Under the pieces are notes generated by a model. It did no database searches, was not told the DNA's origin, and saw only the letters and a program-made list of their open reading frames with translations. From UBA685 sp002299005 (GTDB lineage Bacteria > Pseudomonadota > Alphaproteobacteria > Puniceispirillales > Puniceispirillaceae), in NCBI GenBank assembly GCA_963966775.1, contig CAXAAH010000002.1:1-64000 (forward strand): 64,000 bases of DNA. Direction: 5' to 3'. This document shows positions 1-8,059 of this stretch, piece after piece (position 1 is the first letter of the stretch; each line of letters starts with the position of its first letter). The translations under genes were made by a program, and so were the position numbers.

Positions 1-115
1 GAAAAAATATGCTGCCAAACATCGCCCAAAAATTGCCAATGCTAGAAATACAAAAACCGATGGCTGAGATGATGAATAAAATCCAGCCAAGCAAATTGAT
101 AGATCGATCTGACAT
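1..115 (-). CDS. N-terminal fragment of a small membrane protein (runs off the window)
   Basis: Reading leftwards from an ATG at 115, an open frame continues to base 1 without a stop, giving 38 residues that begin MSDRSINLLGWILF and are almost entirely hydrophobic, so at least one membrane helix starts right after the N-terminus. A GGAGGA sequence lies about 12 bases upstream. An in-frame ATG at 160 would add 15 polar residues but has no ribosome binding site. The family cannot be named from this fragment. Confidence 0.5.
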   Translation of the reverse strand, partial: MSDRSINLLGWILFIISAIGFCISSIGNFWAMFGSIFF

Positions 116-209
116 TGTGCTTGCGTGTCCTCCCAGCCCTTTGGTGTATTTTTGACGCATTTTAGACGATGGCGTGTTTTTACCTGCCTTGCAAGTGAAA
201 CAGCGCTAA

Positions 210-548
210 CTAGCGCCCGTAAATATCTTCATAGCGTTTGATATCATCTTCGCCAAGATAGGTGCCTGTTTGCACCTCAATCAAAACCATATCTGTTTCG
301 GTTTCATTTTCAAGACGATGAATAGCACCAAGAGGGATGTACACAGACTCGCCCGGGTTTTTAAGCAAGACCGCATCATCAACTGTCACCTTTGCCTGAC
401 CCGTGACAACCACCCAATGTTCAGCGCGATGTTCATGCGATTGCAGTGATAAACGGCCCTCTGGCACAACAGTGATACGCTTGACCTTATACCCATCCTG
501 CTCGGCAAGTACTTCATATTTTCCCCAAGGGCGATTCCCGATTTCCAT
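210..548 (-). CDS. Stand-alone cupin of the mannose-6-phosphate isomerase type II family
   Basis: A 112-residue single-domain cupin. It matches the C-terminal isomerase domain of bifunctional mannose-1-phosphate guanylyltransferase / mannose-6-phosphate isomerase: the metal-binding strand is seen as SLQSHEHRAEHW (residues about 34-45) and the second cupin motif as PLGAIHRLEN. Family members interconvert mannose-6-phosphate and fructose-6-phosphate with a divalent metal, in the cytoplasm. Length is normal for the stand-alone form; no nucleotidyltransferase domain is attached. It is divergent from the LacI-type regulator and next to a sugar uptake operon, so a role in feeding mannose into glycolysis is possible but inferred. 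Many small cupins of this type have untested activity. Confidence 0.75.
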   Translation of the reverse strand: MEIGNRPWGKYEVLAEQDGYKVKRITVVPEGRLSLQSHEHRAEHWVVVTGQAKVTVDDAVLLKNPGESVYIPLGAIHRLENETETDMVLIEVQTGTYLGEDDIKRYEDIYGR

Positions 549-648
549 AAAAATTTTCCTAATTTTCCTAATGTTTTTAAAAGTTTAACCTGAATTTCTC
601 ATAATTTCATTAAAATTACCGCATTATTTAAACATAAGTCACTTGATT

Positions 649-664
649 CCGAAAGCGCTTTCGG
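649..664. promoter_or_regulatory. Perfect 16-bp palindrome, probable LacI-family operator
   Basis: CCGAAAGCGCTTTCGG is a perfect inverted repeat with a central CG, the form expected for a LacI/GalR-family dimer. It sits 28 bases before the start of the LacI-type regulator gene at 692 and in the shared region with the divergent cupin gene. A TTGATT lies just upstream at 643-648, so the palindrome may fall between or over promoter elements. The binding protein is inferred, most likely the product of the adjacent gene (autoregulation and control of the whole transport operon). Confidence 0.6.
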
Positions 665-691
665 TTTAGCGTTTAATTAGGAGGGGTAGTG

Positions 692-1729
692 ATGACACGC
701 GTGAGTTTAAAATTTTTGGCACGAGAACTTGGCATTGCTGAGGGTACAGTGTCGCGCGCATTAAATGACTATCCTGATATTAGCGTGGCGACACGCGATC
801 GTGTGAAACAAGCCGCTGCCAAACATAATTACAAGCCTAATCATACCGCGCGCCGCCTTGCGACAGGCGTTGCTGAGGCGGTGGCCTATTTGATGCCCGC
901 CAATAGCAATGCGCTTTCAAATCCGTTTGTGGCACAATTGCTCGAGGGGTTGGGTCAATCTCTCTCACATAGAGGCTGGGATTTATTGGTTGTGCAGGCA
1001 GGTTCGGCCGAAGAAGAGGCAGAAGCGATTGAAAAGCTGTCTTTAAGCGGCAAGGTAAGCGGTGTTGTGCTATCACGCCCCTATAAGCAGGACAGGCGTA
1101 TTGAGCTTTTGAAGAAGTCTCGTATGCCGTTTATTGTACACGGCAGAGCCACCGCCTTTGATGATTATGCGTGGTATGATGTGGACAGTAAATCAGCCTT
1201 CATCACCGCTTGCGACCATCTTGTATCATTGGGCCATAGCCGGATTGGCTTTATTGGCGCACCGACTTATTATAATTTCGCGCAAATGCGCATGGAAGGC
1301 TATCAGCATGGCCTTGAGGGCAATGGCATCGCTTTTGATCCAGCGCTTGTTGAGGTGGCTGAGTTGCTAGATGATGCGGCTGAGCGCGCGGCTTTGTCTT
1401 TATTGAGCTCAGACAATCCCCCCACAGCCATTCTTTGCGCAACAGACATACAAGCGCTTGGTGTGCTTGCCGCGATACGTAATCTTGGCCTTGTGCCAGG
1501 ACATGATGTGAGTGTCATAGGCTATGATGGTCTTCAATTTGGCAAACACACGAACCCACCACTGACAACAATGGCACAGCCGTTGGCGCATTCTGGCCGT
1601 CAGATTTGCGACATGTTGCTAGCTATCATCGATGGGGGTAACCCTGCCGATTATCAAGAACTCCGAAGCGCAGAATTAGTGCGCCGAATGAGCGATGGTC
1701 CGGTGCGACCTACGACACCAAACGAGTAA
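692..1729 (+). CDS. LacI/GalR-family transcriptional regulator of the adjacent sugar-uptake operon
   Basis: About 345 residues, the usual LacI-family length. The N-terminus is a LacI helix-turn-helix (VSLKFLARELGIAEGTVSRAL, residues about 4-24) followed by the hinge-like NHTARRLATG. Residues about 60-335 form the periplasmic-binding-protein-like effector domain with conserved FIGAP and VIGYDGLQFG stretches. A GTG at 689 sits only two bases after the GGAGGGG ribosome binding site, so the ATG at 692 is the better start. It is the first gene of an operon with an ABC transporter and a GH63-like hydrolase, 19 bases before the binding-protein gene. It probably represses the operon through the palindrome at 649-664 and is released by the imported sugar or glycoside; the effector is not known. 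Confidence 0.88.
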   Translation: MTRVSLKFLARELGIAEGTVSRALNDYPDISVATRDRVKQAAAKHNYKPNHTARRLATGVAEAVAYLMPANSNALSNPFVAQLLEGLGQSLSHRGWDLLVVQAGSAEEEAEAIEKLSLSGKVSGVVLSRPYKQDRRIELLKKSRMPFIVHGRATAFDDYAWYDVDSKSAFITACDHLVSLGHSRIGFIGAPTYYNFAQMRMEGYQHGLEGNGIAFDPALVEVAELLDDAAERAALSLLSSDNPPTAILCATDIQALGVLAAIRNLGLVPGHDVSVIGYDGLQFGKHTNPPLTTMAQPLAHSGRQICDMLLAIIDGGNPADYQELRSAELVRRMSDGPVRPTTPNE

Positions 1730-1748
1730 TACTAACTAGGAGGAAAGT

Positions 1749-3089
1749 ATGAAACACGTAACGAAGCTAGGGGCAAGTATGTTGCTCTGCGCCACTATGA
1801 TCTCATCTGCTTTTGCAGACGAAATCACCATGTGGACAATGGAAGAACAGCCAGATCGTATGGCGCGTCAACAGCAAATCGCTGATGCGTTTAATGCTGC
1901 AACAGGCCACACTGTGAATGTTGTCGCTGTATCTGAAAAAGATATTGCTACAAGAGCGACAGCAGCTTTTGCGGCAGGCGAATTGCCTGACGTATTGAAC
2001 CACACAGTACAGCATCTACTACCGTTTGCTGAAGCTGGTATGCTTGATTCAGGCGCGGCAACAGACATTATTGACGATCTTGGCTCAAACACTTTTGCCT
2101 CTGGCCCAGTGAACATGGCGAAGTCAGATGGTGAAATTGTATCAGTACCAACGGATGGCTGGACACAGCTTGTTGTATACCGTTCAGACCTGTTCAAAGA
2201 AGCTGGTCTAAACCCACCAAAGACATTTGCTGATATCGAAGCAGCGATTGCTGCGCTTCATAACCCACCATCAACTTACGGTTTTGTGGCCGCAACAAAG
2301 ATTGATGAGACATATATGATGCAGCTGATTGAGCATATCTCATTGGCAGCTGGCTATTCACCTGTGAATGCTGATGGTTCTGTGAATGAAGATACATCTG
2401 GCCTAAAGCAGGTATTGTCTTTCTACAAGACAATTGCTGATGCCTCACCAGATGGCGATCTATATTGGAAGCAAAGCCGTGAGCTATATCTTGCAGGTCA
2501 AGCGGCTATGATCATCTGGTCACCATCACTATTGGATGAGCTAGGCGGTCTTCGTGATAGCGCACCTGTCACAATCAATGATGATCCAACATCAAAGGCG
2601 TTGGCAAAAGACACAGGCTTTGTGACTGTATTTGCGGGCCCAGACAATGCTGGCGGCGCGGCTTATGCTGACGTTCGTTATTTGGGTGTCACAGCAGATG
2701 CCAACACAGACGTTGCCTCTGATTTCATCAAATTTGTGGTATCAGAAGGCTATGGCGACTGGCTAGGTATGGCACCTGAAGGCAAGTTCCCTGTAAGAAG
2801 CGGCAAGTGGGGTGGTGATACATCTTACGAAAAGCTTTGGGCGAGCCTAGATGTTGGTGTGGATCGTAAAGAGCCACTAGCAAACATCTATCCTAAGAAG
2901 GTTATCGACGATATCGTTGCAGGTCTGTCAGTGGGCGACCGTTGGGGCGTATCAGATGGCCAGCTAGCAACAGCCTCGAAGATGGTGAATGCACGTGTGA
3001 TGTCACAAGTCATCCGTAAGTATATCGATGGTGAAATCTCACTAGACGATGCGGCGGCTGAAATTGTGTCAAAGCATAAGGCTCTGTAA
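1749..3089 (+). CDS. ABC sugar/glycoside transporter, periplasmic substrate-binding protein
   Basis: 446 residues, carbohydrate-uptake family 1 (MalE-like). A signal peptide is clear: basic start, hydrophobic core, cleavage expected after SSAFA (about residue 23). The mature part starts EITMWTMEEQPDRM, and has the usual two-lobe pattern including DGWTQLVVYRSDLF and a C-terminal PEGKFPVRSGKW. A good ribosome binding site (AGGAGG) precedes the ATG. It delivers ligand to the permease pair at 3194-5703. Codon choice appears shifted towards CTA, CCA and ACA relative to neighbours, which may reflect high expression. A hairpin with a T-run follows the stop, so the binding protein is probably made in excess of the membrane parts. 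Ligand is inferred from the linked hydrolase to be a glucosyl- or mannosyl-glycerate; other alpha-glycosides are possible. Confidence 0.88.
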   Translation: MKHVTKLGASMLLCATMISSAFADEITMWTMEEQPDRMARQQQIADAFNAATGHTVNVVAVSEKDIATRATAAFAAGELPDVLNHTVQHLLPFAEAGMLDSGAATDIIDDLGSNTFASGPVNMAKSDGEIVSVPTDGWTQLVVYRSDLFKEAGLNPPKTFADIEAAIAALHNPPSTYGFVAATKIDETYMMQLIEHISLAAGYSPVNADGSVNEDTSGLKQVLSFYKTIADASPDGDLYWKQSRELYLAGQAAMIIWSPSLLDELGGLRDSAPVTINDDPTSKALAKDTGFVTVFAGPDNAGGAAYADVRYLGVTADANTDVASDFIKFVVSEGYGDWLGMAPEGKFPVRSGKWGGDTSYEKLWASLDVGVDRKEPLANIYPKKVIDDIVAGLSVGDRWGVSDGQLATASKMVNARVMSQVIRKYIDGEISLDDAAAEIVSKHKAL

Positions 3090-3105
3090 GTCTTAACCAT
3101 AATTG

Positions 3106-3142
3106 TTGGGGTAGCCTCGCATGATGCTACCCCAATTTTTTT
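3106..3142 (+). terminator. Intra-operon hairpin with T-run (partial terminator) after the binding-protein gene
   Basis: TTGGGGTAGC (3106-3115) pairs perfectly with GCTACCCCAA (3126-3135) across a 10-base loop and is followed by seven T residues. This is a canonical intrinsic terminator, yet the downstream permease genes continue in the same direction with no clear new promoter. It most likely acts as a partial terminator or 3'-end stabiliser that sets a high binding-protein to permease ratio. Confidence 0.8.
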
Positions 3143-3193
3143 AAAATATATTTTAGTGATTTTAACCTAATTTCTTTTGAGGATTGAAGATCC

Positions 3194-4474
3194 GTGCATT
3201 CTCATCCACCAAAACATGTTGGCTCTCTGGCCAAGCGCGAGCGATTTTTAGCTTACCGCATGCTATTGCCCACGTTTCTGATTGTGTTAAGTATCGTTTT
3301 ATTGCCGCTCTTGGCTAATTTCTGGATTAGCTTTAAGGCGGTTGAGCTAGGCGATTTACGCGCCGCAAGGCCGATGTTTAATGAGCAATTAAAGCCGCGC
3401 GCCAAAGAAGCTGGCCAAGAAGTTATATTGCGCTATCGCATTCGTAATTCATCAAAAAAAGAAGCTTTGTCAGATATCAAATTCAATGATGAGCTGCCAG
3501 CTGGCTTGTCTGTTTTATCTGTACCTGATGTTTGTGCGCTAGAAGCGCGTGCCTTTAGCTGTGATATTGGCACGCTAGAGGGCGGCAAGCGCCTTGATCT
3601 AGAGATACCTGTCTTGGTCGAGCAGAGTTTCATTGATAATGGTGTTAGGCCACGCAGCTCCAAGCCGCTAGCAAGCTATGAGACCGTGAATGTCTTAACG
3701 AGCTTTTCATTTACCTTAGCGAATTTTCAGAAGATTTTCTCTGCGGATGAGTTTTGGACGGTGCTACGTGTATCATTTTATTACACGATTTTTGGCACTG
3801 TGGGCGCGTTAGTCTTGGGGCTTTTTGCGGCGCAAATTCTAAATACCTCCTTTTTTGGCAGACCGATTTTGCGTGGCCTATTCCTATTCCCTTATGTGGC
3901 GCCTGTTATTGCGGTTGCCTTTGCGTGGGTCTTGCTTCTTGATGCGGGGCCGGGGGGGACATTTAATGCGATGCTCAAACAAATGGGCGCGATTGAAGGG
4001 CCGATTAATTTCCTTGGCCAAAAGCATCTTACCTTTGAGCTCTTTGGCTTTTCATTCAAATTCCCAATGGCTTTAAGCACTGTCATTGCCTTTGAGGCTT
4101 GGCGTTATTTTCCGCTGTCATTCTTGTTCATCTTGGCGCGGATGCAGTCTATTTCCACCGATATGTATGAAGCCGCAGAAATGGATGGGGCAACGCCTTT
4201 TCAGCAATTCTGGTATTTATCATTACCCCAGCTAGTCGGGATTTTGTCGGTATTATTCTTGCTCCGCTTCATTTGGACCTTTAACAAATTTGACGATATT
4301 TTCTTGTTAACAGGCGGCGCGGCTGGCACGCGCACGCTGACGGTTGATGTGTATGAGCAAGCCTTTGCTGTCTCAAACCTTGGCGCAGGCGCGGCTGTTG
4401 CGGTGGTGGTGTTTGTTGTGCTGTTAAGCTTTGCGATTTTATTCTTTAAATTCTCACCACAGGATGATGGCTAA
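3194..4474 (+). CDS. ABC sugar transporter permease (MalF-like) with an inserted extracytoplasmic domain
   Basis: 426 residues, starting at GTG with GAGGA about 10 bases upstream. Residues 20-47 form the first membrane helix. Residues about 65-160 are not membrane: they read as a beta-rich domain (LPAGLSVLSV, then two cysteines at 114 and 123 that could pair) resembling the DUF11 type of repeat. The remaining five or so helices follow from residue 185. The cytoplasmic coupling EAA loop is seen as EAAEMDGATPFQQFWYLSLP, which docks with the ATPase encoded at 7007. The stop overlaps the start of the next permease (TAATG). E. coli MalF also has a large periplasmic insertion after an early helix, but this one is different in sequence. 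Function as the transporter's first membrane subunit is secure; the insert's role is unknown. Confidence 0.87.
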   Translation: MHSHPPKHVGSLAKRERFLAYRMLLPTFLIVLSIVLLPLLANFWISFKAVELGDLRAARPMFNEQLKPRAKEAGQEVILRYRIRNSSKKEALSDIKFNDELPAGLSVLSVPDVCALEARAFSCDIGTLEGGKRLDLEIPVLVEQSFIDNGVRPRSSKPLASYETVNVLTSFSFTLANFQKIFSADEFWTVLRVSFYYTIFGTVGALVLGLFAAQILNTSFFGRPILRGLFLFPYVAPVIAVAFAWVLLLDAGPGGTFNAMLKQMGAIEGPINFLGQKHLTFELFGFSFKFPMALSTVIAFEAWRYFPLSFLFILARMQSISTDMYEAAEMDGATPFQQFWYLSLPQLVGILSVLFLLRFIWTFNKFDDIFLLTGGAAGTRTLTVDVYEQAFAVSNLGAGAAVAVVVFVVLLSFAILFFKFSPQDDG

Positions 4475-5703
4475 TGCGCTTTGGTAGTGTGACATTTTTA
4501 GCAGCGATTATCGGCCTCTTATGGGGCGGTATCTGGATGGTGCTTACAAGCCTTTTGATGATGCTTGTCACAGGGGTCATCGTCGTGCCAACCATCGGCA
4601 GTGCCGCCCTTAGCGCAATGCTAGCGGCGCTTCTATTGCTGTTCATCCCCTCGGTAAAGCGTGATAAAGCAAAGATTGCTGGCATCATCATTGTGCAAGC
4701 GTTTCTTTTATGCGTGCTGACCAATTTCAAGCCATTTTCAATAGCGCTTGATGAAGCCTTTTTGACTCAAATAATCTCATTATTGCTGTGGTCGGGGATT
4801 GTCACAGGCTCAGTCTTTTTGTGCCTTGATGGCTATGAGATGGGCGCGGCAAAGCGTTATCGCAATGAAGTGCTGATTATCAGAATGCTAAAGGGGCTTG
4901 GCCTGACTTTGTTCACGGTGTTTGTGGCCCTGCCATTTTATGTGATGGTGATGACAAGCCTTAAGTCTCAGCAGTCATTATTGGCAAATCCGCTTGATTT
5001 TTCGGTTGATTTATCCGCAGGCTTTGCGACCTTATTCCGCTCTTATAATGAGTTGTTTAGCGATTATCATTTTGCGACATTCCTTATGAATTCAGCGATT
5101 GTCTCAGTTGTGACCGTTTTGTTGACATTGCTTTTTGCCATTCCAGGCGCTTATGCGGTCGCACGCTTGCGCTTTCCGGGCCAGCTATTTCTATCACGTT
5201 CCATCCTATTGATTTACATGGTGCCAGCGATTGTGCTTGTGATACCGCTTTACGCGATTTTCTCACAGCTTGGTTTGCGCGATTCATTAATTGGTTTGAT
5301 GGTTGTGTATCCAGCGACCACAATTCCTGTCGCGCTTTATATGTTGCAAGGGTATTTTAGGGGCCTGCCACCAGAGCTTGAAGAGGCGGGGCTGATGGAT
5401 GGCCTATCAAGGTGGCAAGTTATCACAAAAATCACCATGCCACTCGCACTGCCGGCATTAGCATCTGTGTCTCTTTATGTGTTTATGATCGCTTGGAATG
5501 AGTTTTTGTTTGCCTTTATGTTCCTTGATGATTTCAAGATTTTCACATTATCGCGCGGGGTTGTCTCTTTGAACTCATCAGAAGTGCCGCGCCAGCACCT
5601 TATGGCAGGGTCGGTTGTAGCAACCGTGCCAGTTTTGTTCATATTCTTGTGGTTTGAAAAATATTTAGTGTCAGGCCTCACCGCAGGCAGTGTTAAGGGG
5701 TAG
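4474..5703 (+). CDS. ABC sugar transporter permease (MalG-like) with an extended N-terminal membrane region
   Basis: 409 residues, much longer than the usual 270-300 for MalG-type permeases. The extra length is residues 1 to about 130, which contain roughly four predicted membrane helices before the normal permease core begins near LFTVFVALPFYVMVMTSLKS. The EAA coupling loop is EEAGLMDGLSRWQVITKITMP and the C-terminus has the family-typical LTAGSVKG. Its ATG shares a base with the upstream stop codon, so the two permeases are translationally coupled. It forms the heteromeric channel with the product at 3194-4474. The N-terminal extension could carry a regulatory or targeting role; nothing in it is recognised. 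Confidence 0.87.
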   Translation: MRFGSVTFLAAIIGLLWGGIWMVLTSLLMMLVTGVIVVPTIGSAALSAMLAALLLLFIPSVKRDKAKIAGIIIVQAFLLCVLTNFKPFSIALDEAFLTQIISLLLWSGIVTGSVFLCLDGYEMGAAKRYRNEVLIIRMLKGLGLTLFTVFVALPFYVMVMTSLKSQQSLLANPLDFSVDLSAGFATLFRSYNELFSDYHFATFLMNSAIVSVVTVLLTLLFAIPGAYAVARLRFPGQLFLSRSILLIYMVPAIVLVIPLYAIFSQLGLRDSLIGLMVVYPATTIPVALYMLQGYFRGLPPELEEAGLMDGLSRWQVITKITMPLALPALASVSLYVFMIAWNEFLFAFMFLDDFKIFTLSRGVVSLNSSEVPRQHLMAGSVVATVPVLFIFLWFEKYLVSGLTAGSVKG

Positions 5704-5709
5704 TAAGAG

Positions 5710-7020
5710 ATGAATGATCTTGATGCACAAGCAAGAGATATCTTGCAGAAGAATGACCGCGGTGGCTTTACGATACCGACAGCTAAATTATACCCGTTCC
5801 AGTGGAATTGGGACTCTGCCTTCATTGCAATCGGTCTTGCCTCACTGGATCAAAATAGAGCGTGGGAAGAGCTAGAGAATTTGGTGGATGGCCAAGCGCA
5901 TGATGGCATGATTCCCTCCATTATTTTCAGATCTGATGATGAAGATTATTTCCCGGGCCCGGCCGTATGGCAGACCAATAATGGCAAATTATCAGGCACA
6001 GGCATCTCTCAGCCGCCCGTATTGGCAACTGTGGTCGCTAAATTTGCCAAAGAGCAGGGCACAGATGGCCTAGAGCGTGCACGAGCGCTTTTCCCCGCTA
6101 TGATGCGCTGGCATAGGTGGTGGCATGACCACAGGACGCCAGAAGGGCTAGAGGTTGTTTGCACCGTGCATCCTTGGGAGACAGGGCGCGATAATTGTCC
6201 GGATTGGAAGATTGGCCTCAATCTGATGGAAACAGATCCAGAGCTTGAGCCTTATGTGCGCAAGGATATTGTGCATGCGAACCCCGAAGAGCGCCCGTCG
6301 CAAGAAGAATATGATAAATATATATCAATTGTGAAATTTGGCCGTGATCATGGCTGGGATCAGAAAGTCCTCACCAATGAGGGGCCATTTTTGATGGCTG
6401 ATCCGGGCATTTTCTTTATCCTATTGCGCGCTGATAAGGATCTGCTTTGGTTGGCAGAACAGCTTGGCTATGACGCAGAAGCCAAAGAAATAGCGGCTTG
6501 GATAGCCCAAGCCACAGCAAATGCCGACCTGTTTTGGAATGAGGATTATGAGGCATTTTGCGCGTGGGATGTGAAAACAGGGACGTTCTCACATGGGTTC
6601 TCAAATGCGAGTGCGCTATGTTTTTATGCGGGCGTGGGAACTGAAGAACAGCAGGCAAAGACATTGGCGCATATGCAGCGCATTGCGGCAAATACGCAAT
6701 TTGGTCAATCAAGTTGGGATCCTGCCTCGCCAACCTTTGAGAGCCAGCGCTATTGGTGCGGCCCGCTTTGGTGCCAGATGAATTTTATGATAGCGCAAGG
6801 GCTTGCTGAACAAGGCGAGGCCGCATTAGCGACAAAGATGTGTCATGATTTACGAGATGTCATTCAATTATCTGGTTTTTATGAATGTTTTGACCCTATC
6901 AGCGGTGCGGGTTGTATTGGCCGTGATTTTTCATGGACAGCCGCTTTGTGGCTTGCATGGGCAAGCCCGTCTTTAGAACAAATTAATCCCGTACAGGAGG
7001 CTCATTATGGGCGCTATTAA
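5710..7020 (+). CDS. GH63-type glycoside hydrolase resembling glucosylglycerate/mannosylglycerate hydrolase
   Basis: 436 residues, no signal peptide, so cytoplasmic. The pattern is that of (alpha/alpha)6-barrel GH63/GH37 enzymes of the bacterial mannosylglycerate/glucosylglycerate hydrolase type: FQWNWDSAF (30-38), QPPVLA (101-106), HPWETGRDNCPDW (154-166), RYWCGPLWCQMNF (347-359), YECFDPISG (391-399) and RDFSWTAALW (405-414). D161 and E392 lie where the family's catalytic acid and base are expected. Family enzymes split glucosylglycerate or mannosylglycerate into hexose plus D-glycerate. Six bases separate it from the permease gene, and its end overlaps the ATPase gene by 14 bases, so it processes what this transporter imports. 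The glycerate kinase that converges on the operon supports a glycerate-releasing activity. Trehalase-like or other alpha-glucosidase activity cannot be excluded. Confidence 0.78.
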   Translation: MNDLDAQARDILQKNDRGGFTIPTAKLYPFQWNWDSAFIAIGLASLDQNRAWEELENLVDGQAHDGMIPSIIFRSDDEDYFPGPAVWQTNNGKLSGTGISQPPVLATVVAKFAKEQGTDGLERARALFPAMMRWHRWWHDHRTPEGLEVVCTVHPWETGRDNCPDWKIGLNLMETDPELEPYVRKDIVHANPEERPSQEEYDKYISIVKFGRDHGWDQKVLTNEGPFLMADPGIFFILLRADKDLLWLAEQLGYDAEAKEIAAWIAQATANADLFWNEDYEAFCAWDVKTGTFSHGFSNASALCFYAGVGTEEQQAKTLAHMQRIAANTQFGQSSWDPASPTFESQRYWCGPLWCQMNFMIAQGLAEQGEAALATKMCHDLRDVIQLSGFYECFDPISGAGCIGRDFSWTAALWLAWASPSLEQINPVQEAHYGRY

Positions 7021-8059
7021 GCTTGAAAAAATCGAAAAATGGTTTGGTGATGTGCAAGTCATCAAAGGCATTGATTTGGAGATTGAAGATGGCGAAATGG
7101 TCGTGTTTGTTGGGCCATCTGGCTGTGGTAAATCAACCTTATTGCGCATGATAGCTGGCCTTGAAGAGACCAGCTATGGCGACATTTATTTGGATGATGA
7201 GCGTGTCACAGACAAGGTGCCATCAGAGCGTGCCTTGTCGATGGTGTTCCAATCCTATGCACTCTATCCGCATATGAATGTGGAAGAAAATGTCGGCTTT
7301 GGCCTTAAGACAGCTGGTGTGCCGACAGATGAGATCAATGAAAAAGTCGCGCATGCCTCTCATATTCTTGAGCTAGATGCCTATCTGAAACGTCGCCCAA
7401 AAGAGCTGTCAGGTGGCCAGCGTCAGCGTGTTGCGATTGGTCGTGCCATTGTAAGAGAGCCTAAGGGGTTTTTGTTTGATGAGCCGCTTTCAAACTTGGA
7501 TGCGGCCTTGCGTGTGCAAATGCGTTTTGAAATTGCCAAACTGCATGAGACGCTGAAATCAACCATGATTTATGTGACGCATGACCAAGTCGAAGCCATG
7601 ACTTTGGCCGATAAAATCGTCGTTCTGCGTGATGGTCATATCGAACAGGTCGGCACGCCAAGAGCGCTTTATGAGACACCTAACAGCCTGTTTGTGGCGC
7701 AATTTATTGGCTCTCCAAAGATGAATATCCTTGATGGTGAAGCGACGCCAAAGGGGCTTTCACTCGCAAATCATGGCACGGTTGCGCATAAAATCAAAAG
7801 CGATAGCCCAATTGTGAAATGCGGCATTCGCCCTGAGCATATTTCGGTTGTCTCAAAGTCGGCAGATGTTTCAGGCGAGGTTGTGCTTTATGAATATCTC
7901 GGTTCAGATTGTTTCATCTATGTGCAATGCGAGAGCATTGGCATTCTGACTGTGCGTGTCGATGATGAGGTGGCCTATAAGACAGGCGATAAGGTCAAAT
8001 TATCATTTGATAAAAAGCGCATTCACTTCTTTGATGAGGCTGGTATCGCTATCCGCTAG
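7007..8059 (+). CDS. ABC sugar transporter ATPase (UgpC/MsmX/MalK-like)
   Basis: 350 residues. The nucleotide-binding domain shows Walker A GPSGCGKST (about 36-44), Q-loop, signature LSGGQRQRVAIGRA, Walker B FLFDEP and the switch histidine in VTHD. Residues from about 240 form the OB-fold regulatory domain typical of MalK-like ATPases (CGIRPEHI). It energises the permeases at 3194-5703. The start lies inside the hydrolase gene with AGGAGG just upstream (overlap 14 bases), so it is translationally coupled. The stop is shared as CTAG with the convergent glycerate kinase gene. Only one of the two transporters in the region needs it, since the second system has its own ATPase at 10779. Confidence 0.92.
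   Translation: MGAIKLEKIEKWFGDVQVIKGIDLEIEDGEMVVFVGPSGCGKSTLLRMIAGLEETSYGDIYLDDERVTDKVPSERALSMVFQSYALYPHMNVEENVGFGLKTAGVPTDEINEKVAHASHILELDAYLKRRPKELSGGQRQRVAIGRAIVREPKGFLFDEPLSNLDAALRVQMRFEIAKLHETLKSTMIYVTHDQVEAMTLADKIVVLRDGHIEQVGTPRALYETPNSLFVAQFIGSPKMNILDGEATPKGLSLANHGTVAHKIKSDSPIVKCGIRPEHISVVSKSADVSGEVVLYEYLGSDCFIYVQCESIGILTVRVDDEVAYKTGDKVKLSFDKKRIHFFDEAGIAIR

Noticed and set aside
1749..8059. Plain alpha-glucoside (AglEFGK) transporter for maltose or sucrose
   Set aside because: The order with a LacI-type regulator is similar, but the linked hydrolase is GH63-like rather than a GH13 alpha-glucosidase, and the convergent gene is glycerate kinase. Kept as an alternative, not as the main call.
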